A DNA stretch of 64,000 nucleotides from Lamellibrachia satsuma (lineage: Eukaryota; Annelida; Polychaeta; Sabellida; Siboglinidae), in the NCBI GenBank assembly GCA_033239005.1, contig BSQZ01000040.1, positions 4,641,099 through 4,705,098 of the forward strand, written 5' to 3'. Shown here piece by piece: positions 11,041 through 40,690 of the stretch; positions within the stretch are counted from its first letter, which is position 1; each line of letters starts with the position of its first letter. A program made the position numbers and the translations under genes. The notes beneath the pieces are model-generated. The model saw only the letters and a list, made by a program, of their open reading frames with translations. It was not told the origin of the DNA and made no database searches.

Positions 11041-11719
11041 TGTAAGTTGGTATACACAAATACACGTTAAGGTCGCCTATCTCCTTTCGTCAAGTTTACC
11101 GACCTCAAGTCAGCTTCCACAACCGTACGCTTGTGGCTACCTCGGTCTAACCTTGGTTGATAGCCATCACGTCCGTGTCGATGTGCAGCCCGTCTCCAAC
11201 ACCCGACACTACAGTGAATGTCGATACCACATTAAGAATTACTATAATTACATATTTGACTAACAAGATGTAAGTTCAGTTTACTAATCCAACAAATATA
11301 TTACCCTACTCCAACGTACCTTTATATCTTTACTCACAATTAATACACAAGTGTTTCTCGCAGTAGTATATCCGAGCGAACACCCTTCCCTGTATATTGG
11401 CCTACAACCCTAAATAGTAACATTGCAAAAAATCAAATACTTCCCCTACAACCATTCGCAATCGCGAATACTAAGTCTCACATCGGTACAGTCGCCTATC
11501 ATACCAATACGCCCAGACACACTCTTCTGTCTTATCATATATAATCCTCTAAATGATAGACTATGCAATATCACAATTCTTGCGAAACTATCACCTAAAC
11601 ACATTTAACGAAAATGAAACGTTTCACGCCGGTTAATAATTGTTATGTTGATAAATGTCACGTCGCTGGTGATGTAACAATGTTTCTAGCTTCTTCTTGT
11701 CAGCTCATAAATACCGGCC

Positions 11720-12160
11720 GATCCCCCCCCCCCCGCCTACAGAGGGATAGGCCAAATCACTAATGTATCTTCGTCATATGAATGTATGTTGTCTTTTGCT
11801 TCGCCACCAGAGGGATAGATTGTCTGACGACTGGCCCCCCGACAGAGGGAGAGGCTGTCTCACTAACCTCTCTTGGCCAAACGAATGTCATATGAATGTA
11901 TGTTGTCTTCTGCTTCGCCACCACCAGAGTGAAAGGTTGTTCCACGACCGCCCCCCCCCCCCCGCCAACAGAGGATCAGGCCACCCCACGACCATGGCTC
12001 CACCAATAGAGGGGTGAGTCGCGTCATGATAGACACCCCCAAACCGAATGGGGTAAAACGCCCGACTTTCGCGTTGTTGACAGTGGGCACGCTCGCTTTC
12101 CACAGACCGTGTTGCATCGCCGGTGCAGACATGAAACAGAAACAGTAAGTGCATTAGATA
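11720..12160. repeat. Tyrosine-recombinase element end repeats, unit 1 copy
   Basis: Two imperfect copies of a unit of about 120 bases containing 'catatgaatgtatgttgtc' and 'gcttcgccaccagaggg'. The block matches 39900-40260 and 45000-45260 directly and 2270-2560 in inverse orientation. It lies beyond the 3' end of the minus-strand recombinase remnant, as expected for an element terminus. Confidence 0.6.
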
Positions 12161-12499
12161 GGTGTAATCTTTAATCGGACGGAGTGCTGGAGATTGATTC
12201 CACCCGGATATACTTCCGGTAGCAGGCAGAGTGCCAGCGCCCCGTGGCTTTAATTTGTTCAGACGAGAAGCCTGACTTTCCCGCCCAAAGTGGCTACACC
12301 TTTTCAGGAACAGTGCGGCGAGATTTTCTGGGACACGGAGAGATTGTGGGGGCTATCTGCTACCTCACCGACCCTTAGAAAGCCAAATAACATCAGACTA
12401 AACATTGCGCGCAACAAGACAATGTTGTAAGAAGAGCATTTTGAAAGTGGGACTGATTAATTATGAGAGACCATTTCCGCGAGGAAAGGGGATGGCGCT

Positions 12500-12690
12500 G
12501 TTCAATCTGAGGATGTGTGCGTGTCACTCCCTTGATAGTCTTTATGACCAAGTAGTCAGATGTGGGGTCCGGATAGCGACATGCTTTCTTTCATTCCGCA
12601 ATGGCAGACAGGCAGGTTCTAATGGTACTGGGTGCCTTCCCTTCTTTGCTAAGGCATTGCACAGAAACGATTACTGTACTCGGGAGGCAG
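12500..12690 (-). pseudogene. Tyrosine recombinase N-terminal (core-binding) fragment
   Basis: The reverse strand reads 'SVQCLSKEGKAPSTIRTC' and 'LSAIAE', then after a frame change 'KACRYPDPTSDYLVIKTIKG'. This is the SAM-like N-terminal domain preceding the catalytic core. At least one frameshift and a stop interrupt it. Confidence 0.55.
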
Positions 12691-13499
12691 GCAAGTAGCG
12701 GCTCTTTCTATCTAATTGCTTTACAAAAGTTGTGATCGTACCGGCTGGCACTGCTCGTTGCAAAGGCGTCATCCATGGTGTTCAGGGCGCGATGTGCCAG
12801 GGAAGCCAATGAGTGGGAACATGGGTTGGTTGGTCCTCCAGGCTGGGCTGAATCGCGCGTTCGACCAGCAACCGCGAGATAAAATCCATGATAGACAAGC
12901 AACAATCAGTTGGCAGACCAAACGCATTAGCTGTGGATCCCTGGCTGTCCGCCTGTTGATTACCGCCACAATTGTTGTATTGTCTGAAAAGAAAAAAGAC
13001 TCGATGGTTAGTCATTTCTGGCCCCCAGCGCCTGATGGCCAGAACGATTGGTAGGAATTATTTTATTGAGATGTGGTCTGAGTGCCAGGAAGGGGGAAAA
13101 CTGCTCCGTAACCACGAGTCACACATGAGAGCACAGTGTGCAAACCAACTGGCATCTGTTGTGAGATGCAGCACATCTGACAATGGCCATGTGATAGGTA
13201 AAAACACAACCGACCATTAAAGATCTCTAGAAATTCAAGCCATGCTGACATGTCCTTGCGAACTTCTATCGTCAAAGAATACTTCAGCCTCTAGTCAGAT
13301 CAATGAGGAGTCGCAGGAATGCGACCTGGAGCTATGGCAAGGCATGCAAAGTTAAGGGAGCCAATCGAAGATTGTATTTCTTTCAAAGTGCCTTTCTATG
13401 TTTTGGCCATGACGATTAGTTTCTGGCGAAGGGATGTCACCTTGTTCATAGGCATTTGACTCAAGGTGTCAACTTCAGTACCATAAAGTGTGACTGTTG

Positions 13500-13680
13500 T
13501 GGAAGGGAGCACTGTCTTAGACTGCTCTATAGGAAGGTTAACCATACGGCTGTGCTCAAGAAGGGAGCACTGTCTTAGACTGTTCCATAGGTAGTTTAGC
13601 CATACGGCTGATCTCAAGAAGGGAGCACTGTCTTAGACTGCTCTAAAGGAAAGTTAACCATACGGCTGAGCTCAAGAAAG
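13500..13680. repeat. 58-bp repeat, three inverted copies
   Basis: Three head-to-tail copies of the same unit found at 1067-1412, in opposite orientation and more diverged. They begin 'gggagcactgtcttagactg' and are bordered by sequence that is itself an inverted match to 1420-1620. Confidence 0.85.
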
Positions 13681-14041
13681 CGAGACAGGTTGAAATGAAA
13701 TCCATACTGTGTTTTGTCAAAAAGTATGAAACCATCAAGAATATGGCTCATACTGGACACTTAACAGTGATAAATTCGGGAAGTATGTGGGAATTAAAAA
13801 AATTCGCCTGGCTCTTTTTTAGGGACTAAGCCTAAAGGCGAGTAAATAATGTTTTAAAGGGGATCTGAGGTATAAGGGCCCGCAATTCTCTGTTTAACTT
13901 TTCCTTTTTCCAGCTTCTGCTATACTATGCTCATATTATACCAGACAGACTTGTGATTTTCATAGTCATATTTAGGTGAATCTGATGGGACAATGGAAGA
14001 GATGCGAAAACCGTCAGTGAAACCTGCAACTAAAGTGTTGG

Positions 14042-14888
14042 TTAGTTTCTTGTCGTATCCCTGCAACAGAAATGCAAAACAGTAGGCTTTACTGGTGTTC
14101 GTATAGCAAGATCACTTAGAATTGATGCAGACCGGCTCATGACATCGTCACTGGCATCTGTGGCTATTTCAAGCTGTTTTTGGAGGGGCCTTGTGGTATG
14201 TTTTGCTGTGAAAAGGCATGGATCTGCAGACGAGCTGACTATGACTTTCCTTTTTGCAAAAGGAACATCCGTGTATAAAGCGGCATTCCCGCTTGGTATA
14301 GTTTCCCTTGTTAAAGGCGTAACAGAAGCGGGAGGGGCCGGGTCGTGTGCTTCTGGAACCATAGTCACGAAATGGCTGCGATGACACAGATGTGTTGGCT
14401 GCTCTTATTTTACATTTACCTTTAACGCTGGCATAGAGAGGGTAGTTAAAGACATTCCAAGGAGCACCAGTCCTCTCCCCCCCCCTGACGTGGAAACGGT
14501 AGTTATATTCCAACCAAACTCGGGGGCCCTTCTGAGCATGCGTTATCAACATGTGATCCATATAGGTCTTAAGTTGCCTACCATTTTTCGGATACTTCTT
14601 AGACCTGATTGCTGCATACGTCACAAACAGATGGAGTCACTCCCCGTCTGATCTACTGGAACGACTTAGTTTCCCGTCTATGGTGGGAAAGGCTGGATCC
14701 TCTTTGGGGTGAAGGTCATAATCAGTGCACAGAATGTACTCTTCCTTCTTGTTCCCTGCTGTATATGGGTACGGGTCAGGTAAATTATTGTCGAGCCGTT
14801 CTTTCTGTTCTTTCTTTCCATAGTGTTCTATCGGCCTTTTCCTGCTTCCTTGATGTCCTTCCACTTCAGCTCTCCTTTCATCCCCCAA
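14042..14888 (-). pseudogene. Gag-like frame with zinc knuckle
   Basis: The minus-strand frame 14624-14169 (151 codons) ends with a Cys/His cluster: 'CYAFNKGNYTKRECRF', then 'HGCSFCKKESHSQLVC'. This pattern is typical of the nucleic-acid-binding tail of tyrosine-recombinase retroelement Gag proteins. The Tyr in 'KGNY' stands where many relatives have Cys. Frame 14888-14637 upstream reads on into it after a stop or shift. Confidence 0.5.
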
Positions 14889-15286
14889 CTGGGCCCCATA
14901 TCATTATTATTTTTTACTTCCTGATGATAACGGATGTTAAATCAGGCCGCCCTCTTGATTGCTAAGATTACAAAACTTGCATGTTGGTTAGTTGCAACTG
15001 TGCACATAAATGCTTGCAAGTGAACGCAGCCATTAAATTCAGACCGGAAATAAAATCCCACGTGGGAGGCCTAGATTACCTTACAAATTAGTGAAATGCG
15101 CCTGTGTACAAAATATTTTAACGCAACCACGATGGTTCTGCGTTATGAAAAATAGTAACTTTTGAGACCGTCCCCGTTTAGATGTACGTCATCACTTAGC
15201 AGAGATGGCGTACATTGTAATGAAACGTTTCCACCGCGCCATGGTAACCCCGGTTTTTGCTGAGCGCGCGCGTAAATGTTGCACAG

Positions 15287-15517
15287 TCATGTTAAAGTTT
15301 TCAACTTTTGCTGGCAAGTCGGCATTCTCGCACGGAAACGCCCGGGTACCAAGAGAAGCACTGGGCAAAAACGTACCGCCTGCACGCCGAACTCAGCCAT
15401 GCAAAGCCGAGCGAGCTGAAACAGGTCACCAGGCAGCTCTGCGGCGTTAGCCCAACGCTTATTTAGGTCATTTGTACCAACGTCGAAAATAACCACGTAT
15501 GAGCGATGTGTTTGCAT
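15287..15517 (-). pseudogene. SGNH hydrolase-like domain fragment
   Basis: Minus-strand frame of 76 codons with 'VVIFDVGTNDLNKRW', the G-T-N-D block of SGNH hydrolases, followed by 'LARLCMAEFGVQAVRFCPVL'. Two related but more damaged copies are at about 40555-40690 and 45255-45325, always beside recombinase-element repeats. It is probably element-encoded; a catalytic Ser block and C-terminal His are not visible. Confidence 0.5.
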
Positions 15518-15529
15518 TTTTTACAAACA

Positions 15530-17100
15530 ACCCATTTGCAACAACGTTAGCAATGGTAGCACCCCCTTCTTCGCTCGTTCTCTGGACACAGTGTAACCAA
15601 TATAACAATAACCAACATAACAATAAATACAAAATTATCTCAAAGTCAGTAACAATTCATAGAGCTGCTGATCGATTGGCGCAATGAAACAAAGTGACTT
15701 GAAAAGCACCTGCTCCAGCTTTCTTCCTGCAATTTTCTTTCCGCGCCCACCACTGGCCAATGGGATGCTCTGCATACATCACATGACTAATTAACTTGTC
15801 CAGGCCAGTCTAATTAAGTGCTGTAGCTATATGCCGGGGGAGCAGGTTGTTATACTGCACTTTTTTTTAACTTTTTGAATGTCTCAACCTGATCTCTCTC
15901 AAGCTAGTGACTGCAGGCCTGCTGGAAATGCCACTGGGTATCAGTGCCAGTGGGTGACATGGAATAGTAATATCAGTATTACTGTTTTTTATGTTATTTA
16001 ATAAAACAATAGGATTGTATTAGAGTTTATTTGAGTTTTTTCCTGATAAGATAATAGATTTATCTTTTCTAAATTTAGCGGGGCGCGGCCGAGCATGGGC
16101 CTAAATTCTAGTTTGCGGGCCTGGGCCGGGCTGGGCTTGACGAAGTTTTGCGGGCCTGGACCGCGCCTGGCCTGGTCGTAGGACCCGTGTGGCCTTTTAG
16201 GCTTTTCAATCGAGTCATTGGTTTGGTCAAATGTTAATGGGCGGTCCATTGCTGTCGTAGTGCCCTGCACGGGCCGGGCCGGGCAACTACTAAATTTCAC
16301 GTGCTTGCGCCTACATTTTGCGGGCCTGGACCGGGCCTGGACTGAAAATATATTAAACATTTCGGGCTTGGGCCGGGCCTGGGCCTAGTGAGAGCGGACC
16401 GGGCCTGGGTTGGGCTTAGACCTAATAAAAATATTAAAACAAAACCCAGATTATTAATTGTAATATTAATACAAACTGACTATAAATTGTATTTCAGGTT
16501 AATGAATGCTTAAAAGTATTTCTTTAGTATTACATAGTTGTAAATTCAGACCTTGCATGGAATTATGAATGACACCAGAGCTTTATATATTGGAATGTAG
16601 TTTAACCCCTTTTCAACAATGTGACTTCCAATGGTATAATTTTAATACTGTACATTCTTTTAATAGAGAATTTCATTTAAAAATATGCCCATAGTCTGAT
16701 ATCCATGTCTTTGTATTTTATTTCTTGATACATGTACTGGCTTTCCAAAACACTGTGACTGGAGTAGTGACACTTGTTGCAATGGGTTCGTCACATATAA
16801 TGCATGTTTCCCTTCATTCTTCTGCAGCTCAAACTTGTATTGTATCGTTATTGCTGAGGATAAACGGGGTGTTGGATTCTCTGGGTCTGTAGTATACTAT
16901 GTGTTTGACTTTGTACACCTGCATAATGTATTGCATAGCAATGCGTAGTAGACACATTACACTGTAATATATCACTACTGCATAGTACACACTGAATACA
17001 GGTGTTGCATATGCATATTGTTGGCATTAATGTAGCTTTTTTCGTAGATCCAATGGCCCCATACAAGGCCACTTAAGTTCACTTGGCTGGAAGCAGCCAG
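15530..17100. repeat. GC-rich 'GGCCGGGCCT' module, unit 1 (single copy)
   Basis: A run of repeats shared with the multi-copy array at 41140-48300. It has 'gcaggcctgctggaaatgcc' (15914), a GC-rich core of GGCCGGGCCTGGG-type words (16075-16420), the 'atgcatattgttggcat' stretch and the hairpin 'ggctggaagcagccagcc' (17082). The phosphatase upstream region starts directly after it. No protein-coding signal is seen. It may derive from a non-autonomous DNA transposon, but target-site duplications were not established. Confidence 0.6.
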
Positions 17101-17410
17101 CCCCAAATGTTTATTTTATACATATTTGTCGGCGATCACGAGTGATCCCACGAGTGCCGTACTCACGCGACATCACTGTAGGTGATAAAGAATCACAGCG
17201 GTGAAACTGTGTACGCTGTGACGTTGTTTTTTTGCGCATTCCATGACACGGCCGCAGTTAACGTGGTGATAACGTACGCGGTCGACAGTGAAGGCAAAAG
17301 TTCATAGACATGTATGAATAGTGAACAGAGCTGACTGAATCAGTAGGTCAAGCCAGCACTGAGAGAGAGCGGACTTGTACACCACTGACAAGCTACGATC
17401 ACCCCACGGA
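17101..17410 (+). promoter_or_regulatory. ALP-1 upstream region and 5' leader
   Basis: Conserved with 48300-48579 upstream of ALP-2, with gaps. The last 100 bases ('gctgactgaatcagtaggtc' to the ATG) are nearly identical. The site matching the ALP-2 TATA box reads 'tgtatgaata' (17311-17320) here, a weakened TATA. The transcription start is not determinable from sequence. Confidence 0.45.
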
Positions 17411-35232
<17,822 letters not shown>

Positions 35233-35291
35233 GCTATGGCGAATTCCACCAAATCGTTTAGATGCTGCCAACTGTCGGCCAATGGCGCGTC
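35233..35291 (-). pseudogene. Truncated cyclase exon, unit 2
   Basis: The first 59 bases of the ADCY3-like exon on the minus strand, cut mid-exon as in unit 1 (7945-8003). The acceptor reads 'cttgag' (one base lost against 'cttgcag'). Left of the break the sequence continues as the far intron seen at 61300-61350 in unit 3, so a deletion of about 1.5 kb joined them. Confidence 0.8.
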
Positions 35292-35573
35292 CTCAAGCTG
35301 TAACCAAAGCTGTCATGGTCGTCGTACACGCAATGTGTCGGTCCAGTGTTGCTGTATTGTATGACACGTCACACATTACAATGATGTAATACATTATTAT
35401 TAGTGTAACCATAACAAGGAAGACAATTTTAACAATTGCTTGTGGTAGTGAACTATCGACTATGGCGTTTTATCCCGATGACAGAGCAACCATCCAGAGA
35501 GGCTATGCATATAGGAGGACGTATGTATTGAAGGAAATACGCAGCTTTGATGCTACATGGTTGGACGTTCCCA

Positions 35574-35732
35574 CCCACACTCGCACACACACACAAACAC
35601 ACACACAAACACACACCCACACCCACACCCCCATACACCCACCCACACACCCCCCCACACACACCCTCGCCACACACACACCCACACACGCACCCACACA
35701 CACGCCCACACACACACAAACACACAAACACA

Positions 35733-35809
<77 letters not shown>
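35574..35809. repeat. (CA)n-rich tract, unit 2 cyclase intron
   Basis: CA runs broken by CCA/CCC words, with about 65 bases of pure CA at the end. A shorter pure tract occupies the same site in unit 3 (63232-63345). Unit 1 has none there (about 8265). Confidence 0.95.
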
Positions 35810-36954
35810 GCTCCCCACCAGCGGCGCCAATCACCATTTTACCACACCACAACTTCCATTTGATGTACAATTCACATCCTTTTTAATTTGGTGAACTCCT
35901 ACTTTTGGTCAATATATCTCTCACAGTTCCAATTGTGTACAATTGCGGATTGCTATCAATGCACCGTTATATCGTTTGGCAATGATAACTTCCCGCGTGC
36001 CAGAAATTTGGACAGTTTGCAGACGATTTTGGGATTACCATAATGTTTTTCGACAGGTTTGCTGTAATTTTTTACATCTGAAGTTAGTTGTTCAGACTGT
36101 GATGGTCTTGTGGATACTATATCAGATTAGGTAAACCCGTTGCTTATTTGTAAGGTAAACAATTGGCATAAACAGGAAAATCCAATATGGTCTTGCAAAA
36201 TATCAAGTTTATGACACTTGTCTATATGTAGGACAAGAGTGCGCAAAACGCGCGCCCTTTTGCTGTATTTCCACAGGTGTGATTTTTTATACCATAATGA
36301 AACTAAGTTTGATCGAATTCGTACGTAACTGTTCATCCCGATCATTTAAAATCCCCAGCATTCCACGCTGGCAATTTATATTTTGATTTGAGGCTTAGCG
36401 ATCATGCGGGACAAGTTTATTTTGATTTACCATTTTAATTATTAAGTTGTTCGTGTTTCCAAAATATGCACATGTACTGCATGTTTACCAATTCTCACGA
36501 ACATCCAATGTTTGCAGCAATACAACACGTTGTGCGATGTTGGCGGACTGTATACAATATGCGCACTCTTTAGTTGGCTCGTGCGCGCTCTTTGACTGCT
36601 GACAGTCTAAGAGTGCGCTCCTTGACGGCTGACAGTCTAAGATCGCGCATTTGGAGAAGTTGACTATTTAGTCAATGACTATTGTAATTATTGACCTTCT
36701 TCGGTGAAAAACAATTCTAAAGTAAGCGTGAATAAATGTTCTTCGTATCATGCAAAATTTGTGAGTTTTCGTTACATTGTTTCACATTGATGCGCAGTTG
36801 AACGTTAGGTGCGCGATCTTATCCACATTCCCCCTAATTCATTTATTATATTTATAATATGGGTAATTCCTACTGATACGCTATCGAAGCACGCCCTGGT
36901 GCTGATAAAAATCGGTGTTACACTGTTAAGGACTACTTTATCTACAGCCTTAAT

Positions 36955-37115
36955 TAAAACGGTGAGCGCCATGTAAGTAATTAAAACGGGGAGCGCCATA
37001 GAATTAATTAAAACAGCGCGCGCCATGGAAGCAATTAAAACGGCCTGCGCCATAGAAGTAATTAAAACAGCGCGCGACATATAAGTAATTAAAACGGCAT
37101 GCGCCATATAATGCG
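36955..37115. repeat. 27-bp minisatellite, unit 2 copy
   Basis: Same unit, phase and copy order as at 8945-9110, with point changes such as 'cgcgacat' in the fifth copy. Confidence 0.9.
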
Positions 37116-37688
37116 CGACTGTAGAGGCTTCCGTTAGGCCAAATATAATTAGTATCTCAAATGTAAGGTTCGCTAGTGCAACATATAGTCTACGCTTCAA
37201 TGAAACTGTAAGAAGCATGCTATTAGTGGCAATTAAAGATAACGTCTATACGCTTTCATGTTCATGTTTCATACCTTGGCAAATGTTAATTTTGTATCCC
37301 TTGAAACAGTTAACATTTGTTGCATTGATGTTGTCAAACAATCATTGAGTGGGTGTGGAACTGTGCACTGTCTTTACGTACGACATCGAGATCGGGTCAG
37401 GAGTTTTCTAAAGAAATAGTTCCATATTTACTATTTTGTTCTATGTTTTATATGCCCCAGATAAGACGTGATATTATAGTGATACTTCGCTAAAACGGAT
37501 GGTCACATAATATTATTGAGAATCATTAGTAAATTACAATTCAGACTGTTGTATTGCGAGCACAATACACCATTCTGGAACAACTCATGCATATAACCAG
37601 TATCATCCAATAAGTGTGTGTTATTCATAACGGCAATGCACTGCACCAACAATATATATACCGATGTCGCAGAAACTGGTAATCGAAC

Positions 37689-37937
37689 CGTGTTGACGGC
37701 GCAGTCGGCCGTCATGCCACTAGCAGCCATGTACGTCGACCCGATCGACTTGATCTTCGTGATGCGAGAGAAGCGAGGTTCCGCCAACAGGTCGTCGTAG
37801 TCAAAGATGATCTCGTTGAGGACCCGGATGCACTTGATGCCGTTATTTTTGATAGGTTTCTCCGTGTAGAAGTCGTTGAAGTTGGGACAGGCGGCGAACA
37901 TGACGCCCACTTTGTCGTACGTTTTTCTGTACAACTC
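37689..37937 (-). pseudogene. ADCY3: ADCY3-like C2 catalytic exon, unit 2 copy
   Basis: Same 249-base exon as 9793-10041, still open with an AG acceptor and GT donor. It has non-conservative changes in usually fixed places: '[13 protein letters not shown]' has become '[13 protein letters not shown]', 'ENPINNNG' has become 'EKPIKNNG', and the last codon Lys has become Thr. The next exon is truncated (35233-35291), so the fragment cannot encode a full C2 domain. Relaxed constraint is inferred from these changes. Confidence 0.8.
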
Positions 37938-38209
37938 CTGTCGTTTTAGGTGATAGTTATATAAATTACGACATATACATCAAGTCCGCAACCTGGAATC
38001 ACATCTGGGTTGTATTTGGGAGCGATTACATATTGCAGCTGCCAAAACCTGATGAACATTTCCCCTCTTTTCTACAAGAAAGGTTGACACATATATTCTT
38101 ACGTCGCGAGACATCGTAACTGCCCGAACGAAAATCGAAAAGTCTCAAGCAGTTGTACTCCAAACAGGCCAATCTTGAGCTAACGCAGTAGTTTGGACCA
38201 ACGACTTTT

Positions 38210-38342
38210 AGTGTCTCTTCCGAAAGACACGGGCAAAGTGGGGTGAACGAAATTGCCCAAGCTTCGAAACGGCGGAGGTGGAATCGAACCACCGTTCTCT
38301 CGATCGACAGGCGGGTGCTCTAACCATTAGACCACTGCTCCC
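38210..38342 (-). mobile_element. tRNA-derived SINE, inverted, 3' truncated
   Basis: On the minus strand: 'gcagtggtctaatggttaga' (A-box region), 'ggtggttcgattccacc' (B box), then the shared body 'gtgtctttcggaagagacac' where it ends. The unit 1 module A lacks it, so it marks a difference between the units. Confidence 0.8.
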
Positions 38343-38372
38343 CGGTTAGACCACAACCAATGGAATAGATTA

Positions 38373-38672
38373 TTGACACACATTGTAGTCCATTTGTTTA
38401 AGATCTGCACATTTACCTATCAAGTACTTTCGTCCAAGCAACCAGCATTTTATATTCACTGTTCATCCGTGCAAGACAGCCCAGACAGCTTCGATCATAT
38501 AAATTTACTTTTTGTTCCCAGTGTTAAGACAACTGTCGGACCTGGAGCTTTTTCAGTTGCTGTGCCGACTCTGTGTAACTCGGTCCCTGTTAGTGTTACG
38601 TCTGTAGGAAATGTAACAACATTTCGACGTAAACTAAAAACCCACCTTTTTAAACTTGCTTATCCTCCATAG
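38373..38672 (+). mobile_element. LINE RT C-terminal fragment, best-preserved copy
   Basis: A single open frame with 'FKICTFTYQVLSSKQPAF' and 'GPGAFSVAVPTLCNSVPVSV' followed by 'TTFRRKLKTHLFKLAYPP' and a stop. This is the C-terminal end of an L2/Crack-type LINE polymerase. The polymerase core is absent. Confidence 0.75.
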
Positions 38673-39059
38673 CACCCCCAGTGTACCAACCCAACTATTT
38701 ACAACTGGGACTGTTTTCGATTATGAACTGCTTAATCCCATTTATTTTGGTGTGCTGCCGAGCTAAAGTCTCCCGATGATTTAACGCGATAGAAATATTT
38801 TATATATTATATTATTTTATTATTACATTTATTACACGCCTGTCCTCTGGATTTACAAAAAAAGAGTTCGGAAATGTGTCGAGAACGCCAGGTAAAACGA
38901 ATCTTGAGAGTTGGATTCAGGGTAAAATGAAATACGTCCGTAATAATGTCACAAACGTGCAACCAGAAAAGATTTCGCATTTTATTAATATGAACAATGT
39001 ATGTAGAACAACTAACCAATTACAATAAAACGTCCCCTCTCTCAAAAAAAATTGGGGCT

Positions 39060-39250
39060 GGTCAGCTAACCATCATTTCAAATTGTCAAGCATGATATTA
39101 CATTCTTGAAACAATCTGTCTCCTGTTAGACACTCCTTACAGGAGACACACGGGACATGGATATAAGACGTTATCACATGAACATCTCGTAATTCCGAAT
39201 ATAAGAACTGACCCTTAATTGGGTCTTCAATGCAACCAACTGTAAGTTGG
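39060..39250 (-). CDS. Unrecognised conserved frame, unit 2 copy
   Basis: Third copy of the frame at 767-1048: 'EDPIKGQFLYSELRD', 'CVSCKECLTGDRLFQEC'. A small deletion near 39080 replaces the 'LGRLKRWLAD' end with an early stop. Function is unknown. Confidence 0.25.
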
Positions 39251-39899
39251 TATACACAAATACACGTTAAGATCGCCTGTCTCCTTTCGTCAAGTTTACC
39301 GACCTCAAGTCAGCTTCCACAAACGTACGCTTGTGGTACCTCGGTCTAACCGTGGTTCATTGCCATCACGTCCGTGTCAATGCGCAGCCCGTCTCCAACA
39401 CCCGACACTACAATGAATGTCGATACCACATTAAGAATGACTATAAGTACATACTTGACTAACAATATGTAAGTTCAGTTTACTAATACAACACATATAT
39501 TACCCTACCCCAATGTACCTTTATATCTTTACTCACAATGAATACACAAGAGTTACTCGCAGTAGTATATCCGAGCGAACACCCTTCACTATATATTGGC
39601 CTACAATCCTAAATAATAACATTGCAAAAAATCAAATACTTCCCCTACAACCATTCGCAACCGCGAATACTAAGTATCACATCGGTACAGTCGCCTATCA
39701 TACCAATACGCCTAGACACACTCTTCTATCTTATCAGATATAATCCTCTAAATGATAGACTATACAATATCACAATCCTTGCAAACCTATCACCTAAACA
39801 CATTTAACGAAAATGAAACGTTTCACGCCGGTTAATAATCGTTCTGCTGATAAATGTCACGTCGCTGGTGATGTAACAATGTATATAGCTTCTTCTTGC

Positions 39900-40260
39900 C
39901 AGCTCATACATACCGACCGATCCCCCCCGCCAACAGATGGATAGGCCAAATCACTAATGTCTCTTCGTCATATGAATGTATGTTGGCTTTTGCTTCGCCA
40001 CCAGAGGGATAGATTGTCTGACGACTGGCCCCCCGCCAACAGAGGGAGAGATTGTTTCACTAACGTCTCTTGGCCATACGAATGTCATATGAATGTATGT
40101 TGTCTTCTGCTTCGCCACCACCAGAGGGAAAGGTTGTTCCACGACCGCACCCCCACCCTCCGCCAACAGAGGAACAGGCCACCCCACGACCATGCCTCCA
40201 CCAATAGAGGGGTGAGTCTCGTCACGATAGACCCCCAGCATGTAGAAATTCAAGCAATGC
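39900..40260. repeat. Tyrosine-recombinase element end repeats, unit 2 copy
   Basis: Matches 11720-12030 and 45000-45260 ('catatgaatgtatgttggc', 'gccaccagagggatagat'). It is directly followed by recombinase debris similar to 1500-1620 and 13310-13470. Confidence 0.6.
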
Positions 40261-40554
40261 GGACATGTCCTCGCGAGTTTCTATCGTCAAACGAACACGA
40301 TGTTTAAATCTCCTGCGGACTCTAGTCAGAACAATGAGGAGTCGCAAGAATGCGACCTGGAGCTATGCCACGGCATGCAAAGTTAAGGAAGCCGATCAAA
40401 GATTGTATTTCTTTCAAAGTGACTTTCTATCTTTTGCCATGCCTATTAGTTTGTGGCGAAGGGATGTCACCTTGTTTATAGGTATTTGATTCAAGGTGTC
40501 AACTTCAATGCCATGAAGCGTGACTGTTGTGGAAAGGTACCCACGGAAGCACCG

Positions 40555-40690
40555 CCTACACGCCGAACTTAGCCATGCAAAGCCGAGCGAGTTGAAACAG
40601 GTCATCAGGCAGCTCTGCGGCGTCCGCCCATCCCTTGTCTAGGTCATTCGTACTAAAGTCGAAAATAACCACGTGTGGGCGAGGTTTGTG
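40555..40690 (-). pseudogene. SGNH hydrolase-like fragment, second copy
   Basis: The minus strand reads 'PHVVIFDFSTNDLDKGW' and 'LFQLARLCMAKFGV' before a stop. The G-T-N-D block is changed to S-T-N-D. Related to 15287-15517. Confidence 0.45.

Larger units (their letters stand above)
10163..11650. repeat. Module A, unit 1 copy
   Basis: Matches 1-1050 and 38085-39840. From left to right it holds a short lead-in shared with the cyclase intron side, a LINE RT tail (10300-10462), an AT-rich stretch, the conserved minus-strand frame (10845-11040) and about 600 bases shared only with unit 2 (11040-11650 against 39250-39840). No host exon is seen. Confidence 0.75.
12170..15517 (-). mobile_element. 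Decayed tyrosine-recombinase retroelement
   Basis: Read on the minus strand, the order is an SGNH-like domain (15517-15287), a Gag-like zinc-knuckle frame (about 14900-14042), 58-bp repeats (about 13680-13500) and tyrosine recombinase pieces (about 12700-12170: 'KEGKAPSTIRTCLSAI', then 'FGFLRVGEVADS'). I see no reverse transcriptase, so the interior is probably deleted. Gag, SGNH and tyrosine recombinase modules occur together in Ngaro/DIRS-like retroelements; the family call is inferred from that combination. Confidence 0.55.
38085..39840. repeat. Module A, unit 2 copy
   Basis: Third copy of the block at 1-1050 and 10163-11650. It alone contains a SINE (38210-38342) and has the most complete LINE tail. 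The right part (39250-39840) is shared only with unit 1. Confidence 0.75.

Noticed and set aside
15287..15517. Host SGNH hydrolase gene
   Set aside because: Short, lacks the catalytic Ser and His blocks, and occurs three times beside the same retroelement repeats.
38210..38342. A functional tRNA gene
   Set aside because: A- and B-box words are good but the anticodon stem does not pair, and a SINE body follows. The same holds at 21519 and 26437.
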